This document shows positions 1 to 12,300 of a DNA stretch of 64,000 nt, one piece after another; within the stretch, counting starts at the first letter, position 1; every line of letters begins with the position of its first letter. Position numbers and translations under genes: made by a program. The notes beneath the pieces are model-generated. The model was not told the origin of the DNA. It did not search any database and was given only the letters and a program-made list of their open reading frames with translations. The stretch comes from Microbotryum silenes-acaulis (taxonomy: Eukaryota > Basidiomycota > Microbotryomycetes > Microbotryales > Microbotryaceae): NCBI GenBank assembly GCA_003665825.1, contig QPFY01000020.1, forward strand, positions 124,001 through 188,000. Direction: 5' to 3'.

Positions 1-1
1 C

Positions 2-530
2 AACTCGTTCCTCAAGACCAAACGCTTCTTCGTCCAAGGTTTCTTGGCCGCACTATGGGTCGGCTTGGTCGGCGGACGACGAGCGATGGATCTAGGGTTG
101 TATGCATCGAGGACGGCGATTCAGTGCGTTTGGGATACGGCCGTGGCGAAGAAGCAGATCAGGTCGATTCCGTGAGTCGAGCGATCATCTCTTGTGTCCT
201 TGAGATGGAGTCAGAGACTGACTTTGAAAGAAACCCCTCTGCTCATCAAGTCACGGAGATGTCCTCGTCTTTGCCCTCTCCATGTCTACACTGATGACAC
301 TACACGATGTAAGTCCTCTCTCCACGCTTTCCTTACGCGTTCCACCCTCACTAAATCCCTTCCCCTCTGCGTAGGCCTACCCGGCATGCATCAACTCCGC
401 CTTCGTTCGAGGCGCCCTAGACCGTATCGGAGGCCCTTCTCATGCCGAAGAGAAAGCTCGACAACAACTCTTGGAAGAGAAAAAGCGAAGAGGGTCGACG
501 AATACGTATGTGCCGAACACGAGTGGATGA
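2..530 (+). CDS. TMEM135-like membrane protein, C-terminal part (5' end outside window)
   Basis: Three exons can be read: 2-169, then from about 236 to 298, then 374-530 ending in TGA. The visible product has a glycine-rich hydrophobic stretch (GFLAALWVGLVGG), a segment with ASRTAIQCVW, and after the first intron HGDVLVFALSMSTLMTLHD. This order, a glycine-rich hydrophobic helix, a small-residue segment and a last hydrophobic helix beginning with a polar GDVL, resembles the C-terminus of the TMEM135 family, whose animal members act in peroxisomal and mitochondrial membrane dynamics and lipid handling. The tail after the last helix is basic and acidic (EEKARQQLLEEKKRR) and looks cytosolic. The family assignment rests on a short C-terminal piece, so another multi-pass family is possible. 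The gene converges on the transcription factor downstream. Confidence 0.55.
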
Positions 531-1106
531 GCCTGAACATGGGGACAGGGCTTTTTGCGCAGCAATAGTGCTGGTCTCGCTGTACTCGCTGTGATTCCTT
601 CTTCTCGAGTACCTCTGACCTGAAACGAACTGATACATGCTTTCGAATTGCGAGAGACCATTCATTCTTTTTCCAACAAAAACTCCCCTTCAGCAAGGTC
701 AGCAGAGAGAAAAGGCTGCTTTGCCAGACTGAAAGCGAGGAAGAGAAGCAAAGTACTGGCGAGGGCGAAAGGGATCCAGAAGTTTTGACTGTTGGCTGTT
801 TGGGGCTCTGGTCACACAGGCAAAAATGGATGTGGGGCACAAAACCAAAGCTGCTTCTGATGGCTAGAGGAAGCGGGAGGAAAGCATATCACGAGGCTTA
901 AGATGAGACAGGGGTTGGGTACGGGATGAGGACGTGCGGTGAAGCAGACGAGTAGGAGTTCGGTTGAGCATCATCTCCAAGAAGCCGAAGGTTGTGTGGC
1001 ATGTACTGGAGCGGAAGCGGGTCCGGTTCGAGGTGCGCCATCGGCAGGGATCGAGCCTGCGAAGGTATCTGCCGGTGGGGAGGGAGAGATGTTAGTTGAT
1101 ATTCTG
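531..1106. other. Convergent intergenic region
   Basis: This lies between the stop codons of the TMEM135-like gene (+) and the Zn2Cys6 regulator (-). It should hold both 3' untranslated regions. Open frames here (for example 391-840 on the minus strand) show no domain and overlap the last exon of the upstream gene. No RNA gene or repeat was seen. Confidence 0.5.
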
Positions 1107-4100
1107 TCACTGTCGAGAATCCATAGAAGCGATCCACTCACAAGCCAGAGCAAAGTCATTATGGGTCAGATCAACTCGAGGGCTTGCGTTGGGTGCCGAA
1201 TCACTTTGGCTCGTGGGCGGGCGGTTGTTTACGTTCGACGAAGAACCATTCTCGCTCATGATCGACGAACGAAGAACGCCACCTTCATCACCCAACATTG
1301 ACGTCGGAGGGTGCAGCATTCCAAACAGCGCATCCACCGTCTGTTGTTCACCTGATCCCATCGGACGATGCCGATGATCCTGATCCCGATTCGTCACTTC
1401 GCCCTGTGGGCTCGTCGAAGCCATATTGGGGGTCGCAACGCCCTTTCCCTCCCTTGCATCGAACCCTCCACCCATCCTCGAGTGTAACCTCGCCAGAATG
1501 TCCATTTCATTCTCCGAACACAGCGTCGACAAGACCTGCGATCCACTCGGACGAATCTGAGGATCTACACCTTCCCCGGAAGCGCCGATCGCGTGCCGTT
1601 CGAGAAGCTTGACAATCCCGCGCACGCCCAACCAGAATTGAGACTGTCTCGCCAACGCCGCAGACGCAAGATGGTAATTCTTCGACGCTTCGATCGCGAG
1701 AATGTCGCTTCCTGCCGCCGATGCAAAGCCCGGTCCGTGCGCTTCGGTGTTGCCCTCGATCTGGGCCTGAGCATGCGAGTTCAAAGGCGGCGCCGACAAG
1801 ACATCACGCCCCGTACGCAGTCGATACTCCTGCGCCCACGCCAGCGCAGCAACGAAGAGCGGCTGATGAACAAAAGGACATGACGCGATTCTCGAAGCAT
1901 CGATCGTCTCGGACACCGCAAGGACCTCTCGGATCGAATCGCACGCCGATGAGACAATAGATTGGCGCAAGCGGTCTGTGAGAGCAGGCTTCGCGGCGTT
2001 GAGCTTGGGGTGTAGCACCGGCGTCCGGTAGAGAATGATCATGACGGCATGGTACCAGAGGTGCAAATGGAGGTACACGGGGACCGTAGCACGTGCGATT
2101 TGACGCCGAAAGCTGCGGGGTGGGGGCGAGAAATTAACACCGTGTCATCCGAAGACGGTCGTTCACAGAACACTCACTTGGAAGTCGACCACCCAAGATC
2201 TCGGGGGAGATTGTGATACAGCGTGCGGATCTCGTGCTCGAGTGCGTAGAGGTCTTCGGCCTCACGCTCGGTGCCGGATCCCGCCAGACGATGCGAGGAC
2301 TCGGCCGAGATGGCCTCGCGGTCATCGTCGGCCGATGCACCGTCGTCCATCGGAAAGCCCCAAGTCGTTGAAGTAACGTTCACGATATCCGCCAGCTGGC
2401 CGACCAATCTTTGCAGTGCGACGTAGTGTGGGAACGGGGAAGGTAAGAGACTGCGCAAATTTGGAACCGCTACGTCTTGGGCAACGACTTGAATGTCCTC
2501 GTCCGTTGGAGCGGGGAGCTGCGTCAAAAGACGAGACTGGACTCAATTAGCCCGGAACAAAGTCCACCTCAAGAGGTGAATAACCGACATGAACTCACAA
2601 ATAAGTCGTGTTCCTTCGCCATCGAAGCTCGGCCAGTACCGATCGAGAGCATGCGGTCCATCGTCACGCAGCTCCACCACAGCAGCGAGTCCTGCGCGCG
2701 CTTCCTCCGATCACTCGTTGGCCTCCGGATGTTCAAGTGCAGTCCAATGTCCTGCGCCATCCTGACCGCCATTCCCGTGTACATCCAAAGTGCACCTTCG
2801 GAATTGAGCCCAAACTCGTGGTGCGCGAGAAGCAGCAACGACGCGACCGTGCCCGACGACGGCAAGCCGAGTAGAGGCGTCAGGAGCTGCTTGGCCTTGT
2901 TCGCGAATGCGATGCCCCATGTTGCGGGCTCTTGTTCGAGTTGTACGATCCACGACGCTTCAGAAAACCGAGCTGCGGCAGCACAAATCGTGTTGACCAA
3001 AAGGGGACCGTCGAGCTGAGTCGCTGACAACGAGCCACTTTTCCGTCCCGGGGGGTGAGAGATGCCGAACGGTTCCTGCCCGCACGCCTCTTGCACGTGC
3101 CGCACGTTCAGAAAGGGGAACTCGGATCCCATGCGGAGGAAAAAGAGGGGCACAAGGTCGTCGAGCACGTCCTGTCGGGGGATATCGGAACCAGGTGCGT
3201 AGAGGTGGTCGGGTGGACTAGGGTCCCGAAAAAGATGGCTCCCATGCCGCGCGAGTGAGTAGGATGTCCTCCGATGAGGATCGCGCGGACCGGGCGTCCC
3301 CATCATGGGTTGGTGAGCCTCGATCGACGAGAGCGAGAGACTGACTTGCTGAAGTCCGGGCTGGATAGCCGTCGGTCCAAAGGGTCTCAGGTAGTTGAAC
3401 TCGATCGGACGGCCCATGGGCCGATAGTCCTCCATTCCGTGCCGTTCGGCGGCGAGCGCGCTAAGCTGATCCAGCGAACCTCCTGACGCCCCTGGGTCGA
3501 CGCCCGCGTGGTGTGGGTCGGCTTCGACGAATGATGGAGGGTCTTGCGAGGGGTGGGCCACAAAATCGTGTCGTATCAAATGGTGTAGCTGATGATGACC
3601 ATGATGTGGCGGTGGTGAGGGTGAAGGTGACAGAGCACTGGCTTGACCTCCTGCTACGGGAGGGACCGAGCCGAGGATAGGAGGGCCCGTGTGCGGGTGG
3701 TTCGGCCCCATCATACCGATGTAACTCGGGAGCACGGGAGGGTTGTGGTGAAAATCGTACCCGGATCGTTGATGCTTCTGATTCTCGTGATCATGCTGCT
3801 GTTGCTGCTCAGAATGCTGTTGCTGCTGCTGATGCTGATTCTGATCCTGGTGCGGCGGGTAGGGGTGGTGCGGCTGCGAATGCGGATGTGAAAGTGAATG
3901 CGGATGCGAATGCGACAGCGGGGGATGCAAGGGCTGTTGCTGGTGATGGAACGGCGACTCTTGCTCGTGATACTGCCCGTGGTCGATCGAAGGCGAGATC
4001 TGATGCGGTGACACCATGGGCCACCCGGGACCGGTCGGCGGGGGAAGAATCGGGTTCGAGAGATTCAGCAACGACATATGCGGTAATGGTTGGTGAGGTG

Positions 4101-5283
4101 AATGGTGAAAGTGTTCGGGTGGTAGACTGAGACGATCCACCGACGAGTTGCCCCCAGCACTACTCGCATGGTGGTGCGAAGGCGTCCACCTCGAATCGAC
4201 GAGATTGCCGGGAGGGTCGGGAGGGCCATCGGGCTCAAAGTGGTGGTGAGGATGGGGCGGTGGCAGCTGATGCGGGTGGTGGTGACTTGAGTGAGGATGA
4301 TGATGGGAGAGGCCGTGGTGATGCTGAGGCGGGGACCGGACCGTGTTGTCGGCGTCGTCGGCGCTTGTCGCAGCGAATGCGCCGGTAGGGTCGGACGTTG
4401 GAGGGCGATCGTGCCTGGGATTTGGTCCATGAACGACGTGGGCATGGTTCGCGGCGGTGCTCGTTGATCTGGGGCGCGACCGACCCGGTTCCGATGCGCA
4501 GGCGCCGCTGCCCTGGTGATAACCCAACGAGTCTTCACGAGAAGCCTCCATGATTCGATGCGACGTAGACGACGACGACGAGCCCGTACGTGCAGGTAGG
4601 CTCGTGCGGGTCAATTTTTTTCGCTTTCGGCCGTCGAGCTCGGGCTGATATACGCATTCGGCCTTTGATTTGCTGCAGTTGGCGCACACAGGTTGGTCGC
4701 CCTGTAAGAGGGGGCAGCCAATATAAATAAAAATTAAAAGGGAGGGGGGAGGGGAGTGATGATGATGGAAGGGTCAATCGTGTTCGTGTATTCGAGGCCG
4801 AAATCAAGCGAGAAGGGGTCAATTGATCGAGCGCGAATTAGAGGTCACACAAAGAGTCCAGCGCGAACCACGGGAGGGCAATCCGTCGGGGCGCGTGCGA
4901 AAGGCGACCCGAAAGCCAACAGAGAGAAGCGAATGCGGAGTGTCAGTCACGGTGTCGGACTCAGATGCGACGGACTCGCCCGCCCTGGCGATTCGAAGGG
5001 TTGGTGGCAGATTCTCTGGACATGAGCTTACATTGCAACGCGCCTTCTTGTACTTGCATCGCTCGCAAGCGTGTGTGATTCGTAGCCGCTCCTTGACTTT
5101 GCGAGCGCGTTTGGTGGTCGAGGTCGAGCTGCGCTGCGGCGCCCCAGCGCCGATCCCGACCCCGCCGGCGTCACCGTCGTCGACGTCGGGTCGACGGGCA
5201 CCGGCAGGCACGGACGTCGAGTAGGTTGGTGCAGAGGGGGACATGTCTGACGTCGAGTCCGAGTCGTCGAAACTCTTCGACAT
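1107..5283 (-). CDS. Zn2Cys6 fungal transcription factor
   Basis: Four exons on the minus strand, 5283-5032, 4701-2599, 2518-2178 and 2112-1107, join in phase to give about 1233 residues. The DNA-binding cluster is complete: Cys73-x2-Cys76-x6-Cys83-x6-Cys90-x2-Cys93-x6-Cys100, followed by a basic run (RKRKKLTR). The first intron splits the cluster after Cys83. The central part (about residues 130-450) is rich in His, Pro, Ser and Gln, with runs such as HHHGLSHHHPHSSHH and QQQQQ. From about residue 560 there is a fungal_trans regulatory domain: hydrophobic DDLVPLFFLRMGSEFPFLN, then GMAVRMAQDIGLHLN, WWSCVTMDRM and KEHDLF, the usual order in this family. It is a nuclear regulator by family; the target pathway cannot be told. 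The gene is isolated, with 4.1 kb of gene-poor DNA upstream. The C-terminal stop is less certain than the other borders. Confidence 0.85.
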
Positions 5284-8200
5284 CTCTAGGCCCTCAGATC
5301 AAGTGCAGAGGAGGGGAGGCAAAAAGCCCCCACGTCGTACTGGCTAGTATGCCGAACTCGGAGTCGGAAAAGATGAGACAGCGGCTGTGAGGTCGATAGC
5401 GGAGCTGCAAGTCTTCAGGGGCCGGGCGACGGTGTGTGCCTCCGAGACTGGGTGCTCCGCACCAAGAGCAGCGTCACGCTGACGCACCTCACTCAACGGA
5501 CACGTTTGGACCGTTTTATGTCCAGTGTTTCCAAAGAAAAGAGGGACAAGCGATACAAAGGGGGAGAAAAAGGGCCGACCCACCGCCCAGATTTAATAAA
5601 GTGACGGAGCGATCGCTGCCGTGCACCCCGATCACTGATCAACAAGAACGGTTTCAGCCGAGTAGATCTGCCTGACCCCACAAGACCACAGCTGCCATGT
5701 GCGCGAACACGATGAGCTTCGGCGATCGCGCGCTTCCGGGCCGCCTTCCGCCGCTCGCACTTCTACGTGTACGAGGTCCGGCGGGCGGTGCCAGGCATCT
5801 CGTTCTTTCGGCCCTTTTCACCGCGACCCGAAGTCGGAGCAGGCAGCTCATCAAAGCATCGTAGATCTTCAATTGATGAACCGTCTGGCCTGAACACTTT
5901 CATCAATCGCGAAAGGAGGCACATCGTCTGCCCACTTTTGCCCCCGACTGAAGTCTCACTGCTCCGAGTAGTCGGTCTAGTCTCAAAGTCACGTGACATC
6001 AGTCCTGGCTGGGTTAAAACTACGGGCATCGGCCCGACGCGGCTTTCGTGGATTTCTTAGTGGAAATCGGAGTCGACCACGCTCAGATAATGTATCAGGG
6101 GCTACTCAAGACGAGCACAGCATTCGGAAACTGGGCAGCCTGGTGAGACCACTAGCTCGCAGAGGAACGGAAGCCATCGGAGCTCATCTCCGAGCGTGGT
6201 CCCAACTTAAGGTCTTGAAACAAGAGGAAGTCACGCTTAGACAACATGTTCGACCAGCAACACCCACTGGGACGAACTTGATCACCAGTCCAGTAGTGAG
6301 TCGCCAGGCTGATGCCGAAATTTGCATCCGGCTCGAAGTAGTATAGCTTTGCCGTCAGCAGGTGTCCAACAATAACCTTACGACCCCAGCCCCTTCCCCA
6401 ACCGGGGTTATACCTCGTTCCGTCTCGGAATTATGCGACTCACCAAGGGTGTCATCAGACCTCTATCTCGAACTACAGGCCCGGCCGCTCTGCGTGTCGG
6501 CGCCGGCGGCGCTAGATCGCTTTCGCGGTGAGACAACCTCGGGAAGTGATTTGCCGTGCAGTCATGAGCTTACCTGCGCTCCGATGGCCGTGCATCAATT
6601 TTGCTTGCCTGAAGACATGTACTCCTTTCTTCGGAGGGCGTATTTCCCTTTTCCTCGTGGAGGGAGAAACCCCCACGAGAGCGATAATTGCTTCCACCAC
6701 GAGCAGAGCCAATGGGATCGGGTTCCCCTTCGGCATGATCACGGCCGTTCTTCCCCCTTTGCTTGCACACAGATGGAACAGTCCTAAACCCGATGGAAGC
6801 CGACGCGTCTCACTGGCGAAAGTGGCCACACATCCGCGTCGGGTCTCGGATCCCTTCTCGGTTCAGCGGCCGTCCGCGTGCTCAAGTTTCGCGCCTACGA
6901 TAGGAGGCCTGTGTCAGCTCGCGGGTTTCTCCGGGCTCGGGCTTTTCAGCATAGAACTCGGCTTCGCTTGTCTAATCGCCCGAAAGCTTATGGATGCTAT
7001 CGACCAGGAAAGTCTTCGTCATCACGCTGAGGTGAGATTCCTAGCACAGTCGGTCACATGATCCCAGCGGCCCATTCGATCACGCATCCGCTGGCGCGCG
7101 ATTTCCGACGTGACGAGACCTCTGGCCGCACGCCCTTTAAGAATATGCAGGGCCAGAGGCGGTTGTTCAACATATACGCGAAATATCATAATCGAGGTGG
7201 AGCATTGAATGACCAAGAGTAAAACCCAGCTCTGAGCAGAGTGAGATGCTGGAGGGTTGGCGAAGCCGTTTCACAGTACCGAGCATCCGTCGGAACGGCT
7301 AGTGCGTTTGGCGGGCCTGGGTTTCAAAATGCTAAACACACTTCTGTAACCACCAATATCGATCCACTACCCACCTGTTTCAATTGAAACAGAATCCTGG
7401 ACTGTCAAAGTTTAGCATTTCAGCCAAAGACACATTTGGCGGTACGTGCAGGCGCATGCTTGGGGAGTCGGAGCTTTCGTCGAGCCTCCTGACTTTTTGG
7501 CGTCACATCGCGGTCGACTCCTTCACCCCCTCGCAAGCGCCTCTCACCAAATCGCCGGCGAAATCGAAGAACACCATCGTGATTTTTATTTGGGTGGACG
7601 ATGTTTGGGTTCGCCTTCGGGTGATCACCCACCGACGCCGCATTTCCGCCCCTCACCGGTTCGGCGACCAGTCGAAGTCCACCGACATGAGACCGATATC
7701 GTCCACCAGCTAACTGGTACTCGTTTTGTCTTACACGTGATTACTGACATAAGTGAATCTTGTTTCATCGTCAGATGATTCCTGGCATCTCTGTCCCTCT
7801 TGGATTCAAGCTTTATGTCATAAAGTGCAACTCCGCAGACGAATATCCGGGCTTTCGTGACTCCTCTACTTCGGGGTGTTAACGCTCCTCGCCCCGCGAC
7901 TGACGCCTTTCACTCTCTTCCCAGATATGCGAACGGTTCATCAATCGATACGTTCAACCAATCAGGTACATCTCAATGAACTCGCAATCTTCAATGACAC
8001 GCCAGCTCCGGTGCGAGAAGACGTGAACCGTATTCGCTGAATCGATACGGTCTTTCAAATCAGCTCCCACAACCACCGACGCATTCTGCTCAGCAGATTC
8101 CGACGAGAAAGGTCGTGTTGTAGTGCTCCTTCTAAAAGGGATATGTATAAATCATATGGGAACTTAAAAAGAGGAATCGGTTGGCTATACTTGGTGCTGC

Positions 8201-9388
8201 AAGCGTATACGACGTCGATTTCCCGCTCGCGATGGTTGAGCCTCAGGAGGTGTGTTGCACCTCTCCTAAATGATCCCGGTGTGGTCACCGCGGGCTACCC
8301 ACTCTCCACAGCACCGCAAACGCTATTATGTTGGCCCAGATATGAACGGATTGACCAAGACTTCCCATCTCTATGTTAGGTGCTCACGTGGCAGCCGTTC
8401 GAGCGGGGTATTCCTGACTGTCTTAACTCGCTCGGTAGCTCACTCGCTGGGGCTCGAACTTGCAGCTCGTCTGGACATTCCGTGACATATGAAAACACCC
8501 GGCGGTTTACTTATGATGAATTGGACTCATTCCCGACAGACTCAAAAACCGTCACTTTCACAATGATAGTGTGTACTCACCGTACCTAGTACCGTTGACA
8601 TGCGTAGTATTTAGCCGTCCACTCCACTGGAGATGAAGCGAACCGCTCGTCGATGACGTTGTGACGAAGCTGAGGCGCATCCAAACAGCCCAACGGATCA
8701 AAAATTTGAAGCGAGTCTAATTAGCTCGATCTCCACCCTGATCTTGAGAGGCAGTTGGGACTCTCTTCGAAAGCAGCCAGGCACCTCTGTCAACGAGTCA
8801 GTCCGCACCGATGCGGCGATGCCAGAATAGATTTGCAGCGACGGACGATGGATTCCCGATCGACGGCATTACGTTTCGGACACTTCAACTTAAGTCTATG
8901 ATTCGGCAGAACCGATTGTTGGGATGAACATCAATTACGTTTTAGATGTAGAGTAGCTTTGTATTGAACTGAGAGGCTCAGAGAAAAATTCACAATGCCA
9001 GAATGCACTGGTTACGAATCACAACCTACCGGGGGAACGTCGATGTCGCCGACGTCTTTTGTTCCAATTGTCAGGCGGCCGACGCCGGTGCATTACGTGC
9101 AAGTCCCAGCCTAGTGGTCGCTCCCTGGTCTAAGTCACTCAGGGCGCGATCGGCCGTCTTTTCTTCTTCGACGATCTGAACTGATCGAGATTAATTTGAG
9201 CAGGTTTCGGTCGACATCGCGCGCAAGAAACCCAGGTGAAACGTGTCTTAGGCGAGGCTCAAGCTGGCTGAGCAATTCGGCGAGGAGACCAGCGGCCCAG
9301 TTTGAAGCGCGCCGTGGCTCGACGCAGCCCCTCTCTCGACCGAACTCAGCACTACGACGACAGGCTGACCATGCGTACCTGACACCGG
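5284..9388. other. Gene-poor 4.1 kb region between transcription factor and TERT
   Basis: The promoter of the Zn2Cys6 regulator lies at the left end and that of TERT at the right end. In between, open frames on both strands are short and show no convincing domain. The longest (6528-7061 plus) has a hydrophobic composition but no recognisable motif series. Composition is more AT-rich around 7900-9000. A degenerate mobile element is possible, but no LTR, terminal inverted repeat or transposase motif was seen. Confidence 0.4.
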
Positions 9389-12300
9389 ATGTCTTCACGC
9401 TTCCCCCATCCGCTTCCTGCGCGGCCTGCGTCGCCCACAAGCTCGGCACCTCCCCCCACGACGCTCGCCGCTTCGCACGCCCAAGCCAAAGGGCCCGAGC
9501 CGAACCGACCCCCACATCGCCTACTCGACGTCTTCTATCGCACGCACAGGGCGCTTGCAAACCTGCTTCCCCTTGAACTCATCTTCAGAGCAGAGGACAC
9601 GTCGAGCTACATCACCTTTGTCAAGCAAACCATTGTCGCGACGTGCCCGGTCGATGAACGCGACGACGAGGGATGGCGAGCGCTGCAGCAGCTTCAGCAT
9701 GAAGCAGGAGACGTGGTCACTGTGGGCATGCAGGAGGTAAGTTATCAGATTTGATGCGCTTGTTCAACTTCTAGATCCAGCTTCGTCAGATGTGGCGCTG
9801 ACCGCTTCGAGTTGTCTGGCCGCTATGTCATCAGGTGCTTGCACAAGTGCACACCCGAATCTTTGCCCAGCATGCCAAGAAGTTGGCCAAAACCCGTCAA
9901 GCACCTGGTACTTGGACATCGAGCACACCCAAGAACGTGCTATGTTTGGGCCATCGACCGGTATGTCAGCCGGAATGGCGATCAGCCTCACGAGCCTATG
10001 CGCGCTCCAAATTGACATCACGACCTCACGACCTCACGCTCCACCTGTGCCACCTATGCCATCCTGTGGGACGGAACCGCCTCGATTCACTTGGTGCAGG
10101 TCAACGTCTACCGATTGGATTCGGTCGGGACGGGAGACACAACCAAAGTAGTTAATGACCACGTCAACACCACCCTTGGATCTATCAGCATCAGCAAGAA
10201 CTGGCTCACACTTCTGCGCAGGTGAGGGCAGGTTTTTTGACTTGACGACGCGGTCGTACAGACGCGGGCCAAATCGAGTCGGCAAGCTAATACGTGCTGA
10301 TGTTCTTCGTTCTAGAATTGGTACCAACGCTATGATACACCTCCTCTCGTCGCCTGACCTTGCGGTGTTCTCGCTATTACCGAATGGATGCCTTCTGCAA
10401 TGCTCCGGTACGCCTCTGGCCGAACTCATTACGCTCGCTTCTCGAGCCGCCAAGGGCGATGTCGCCAAGCCGTCACGAAAGCGCAAGCGATCCAGAGCCA
10501 AGAGCAAGTCTCAAAGCGAGTCGATTGATATAGATGGTCCGGTGCCGATGGACGTGGATGAGGTCAAGGCGTCTGGATTTGTCACCGGACCTTTGCCGGC
10601 GGCGCCAGACTTTGTCGAACCTAACAGACCATCGGCCGCTCCCATGAGTAGGACCGCATCGAGCATGGACGTCGACGATGACAACTTCGACTCCAACTTG
10701 GCAACATCAAAGCGAAAGCAGAATGAGGGATCGGCTCGGCCAGTAAAGCGGAAGAAGTTACCGACCTTGTACGTACGCACCCGCGCTGGCAAACGCCCAA
10801 ACCACTCTTCTGATGCACACAGCTCTGCAGGAATTCTCCAAGTGAGATAGTGATTTCACGGATGCGTTTGTATCATGCTCGTCCTAACAAAGGCCCCAAA
10901 GCCCGCCTCGTCTATGGTCTCTCCAACAAGCGTAAGAGAGGACTTCCTCATCAAGGTCGCTTGTCGTCGCGTCGGGAAGCTGAGCCCTTTCTACCACTAG
11001 ATATCCTCACACGATTGCCAGCCATGTTCCCTCCGGCGGCCCAACAAACCAAAGCCGATGCAGGGCAGCTACTAGGCGGTGCTCGACACCTCGCCAAGTA
11101 CATCTTTCCTCGCCAGTTTGGCCTGCACAACGTCTTCACCTATCCCAAGCCGAGGCTCAACGTGGAGGTCGTTTCTGATCACCACGATCGAGAAATCGAG
11201 ATCAAGGTCGGCATAGAACGAGCAGAGGAACGTTCGTCAGGGTTGCTTGGGAAACTGATTTCTTGCAGGCTTGTCGACAGAAACTCGGAACGGTCAAAAC
11301 TCCCGAGAGGGTCAAGCCAACGCTACCGATGCTTCAAAGGATGATGCTCCTGCATTCGAGATGCAACTATCGCAAGATGCTCGATCGGTATTGCCCCAAG
11401 AAGGTGAGCCGGTTTGAACTCGGTATAGCGAGCGCCTCTTCAAGGGACTATTGACCATGTTCAGACCTTTATACTCAGGTCACCAAGGAAGCCAATCTCA
11501 GTCAGGCGGAACGAGCGGTTTTGCTGGTTAGGACCTCCCAGCTTTGCTGCTACGCGTGCACATCGAAGATCCTGACTGTTAATGTTACTTTCTTCTCCAC
11601 GGCAGAATCTTATGTCGCAACCGGACACTCAATCCCCCCATGTCGAGCCTTCTGCAAAAGACCACGAGGAAGATGAGGAGGATGAGACCCCTATGGCCCA
11701 CGGCGCCTCTCAAGCGAGAGCCCGGGTCAAGGCAAAACCTCGCTTCACTGAATACATGTGCTCCACGTATGAGGTACGTGTCCGCAATTTACACACCTTC
11801 ACTTCTTCTATCCGCTGATACAGGCATGAGCAGGTAATTTGCTATGTCACCGCCATCGTGCGCGATACGATTCCTCGAGATTTCTGGGGATCCAAGTCCA
11901 ACGAAAACCTCGTTTTGAAGCGTCAGTTGCTGTGTCCCAACCCCGAGAATGTCGCCCAAATTGCCTAACCCGAGGCGTCTTGAAAATTGACAGATGCGGG
12001 CGAATTCTTACGACTGCGCCGCTTCGAGACCATGTCGCTGCACACCTTATTGCAAGGGCTTTGTGTCGCGGATTGTGATTGGTTGCTCCCTCTGAGTGCG
12101 ACCCGTCCGAGAAATCGGTTTCAACGGGCCCCTTCGGTGGAGATGGCGAAGCGCCGGGAAGTTTTAATGGAGTTCCTGTACTGGTTCTTTGACGGGTTCA
12201 TTGTGGACCTCGTACGGGTAAGTCCGTAAAGCCGCCTCACGCGGCGATTGCTGAGGCTAATGCAGGGTGATGACCTGCTCTCCAAAAGACCGCGTTTTGC

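Noticed and set aside
6528..7061. 177-codon plus-strand frame with hydrophobic stretches
   Set aside because: It suggested a transporter remnant at first, but no ordered motif series or second exon could be found.
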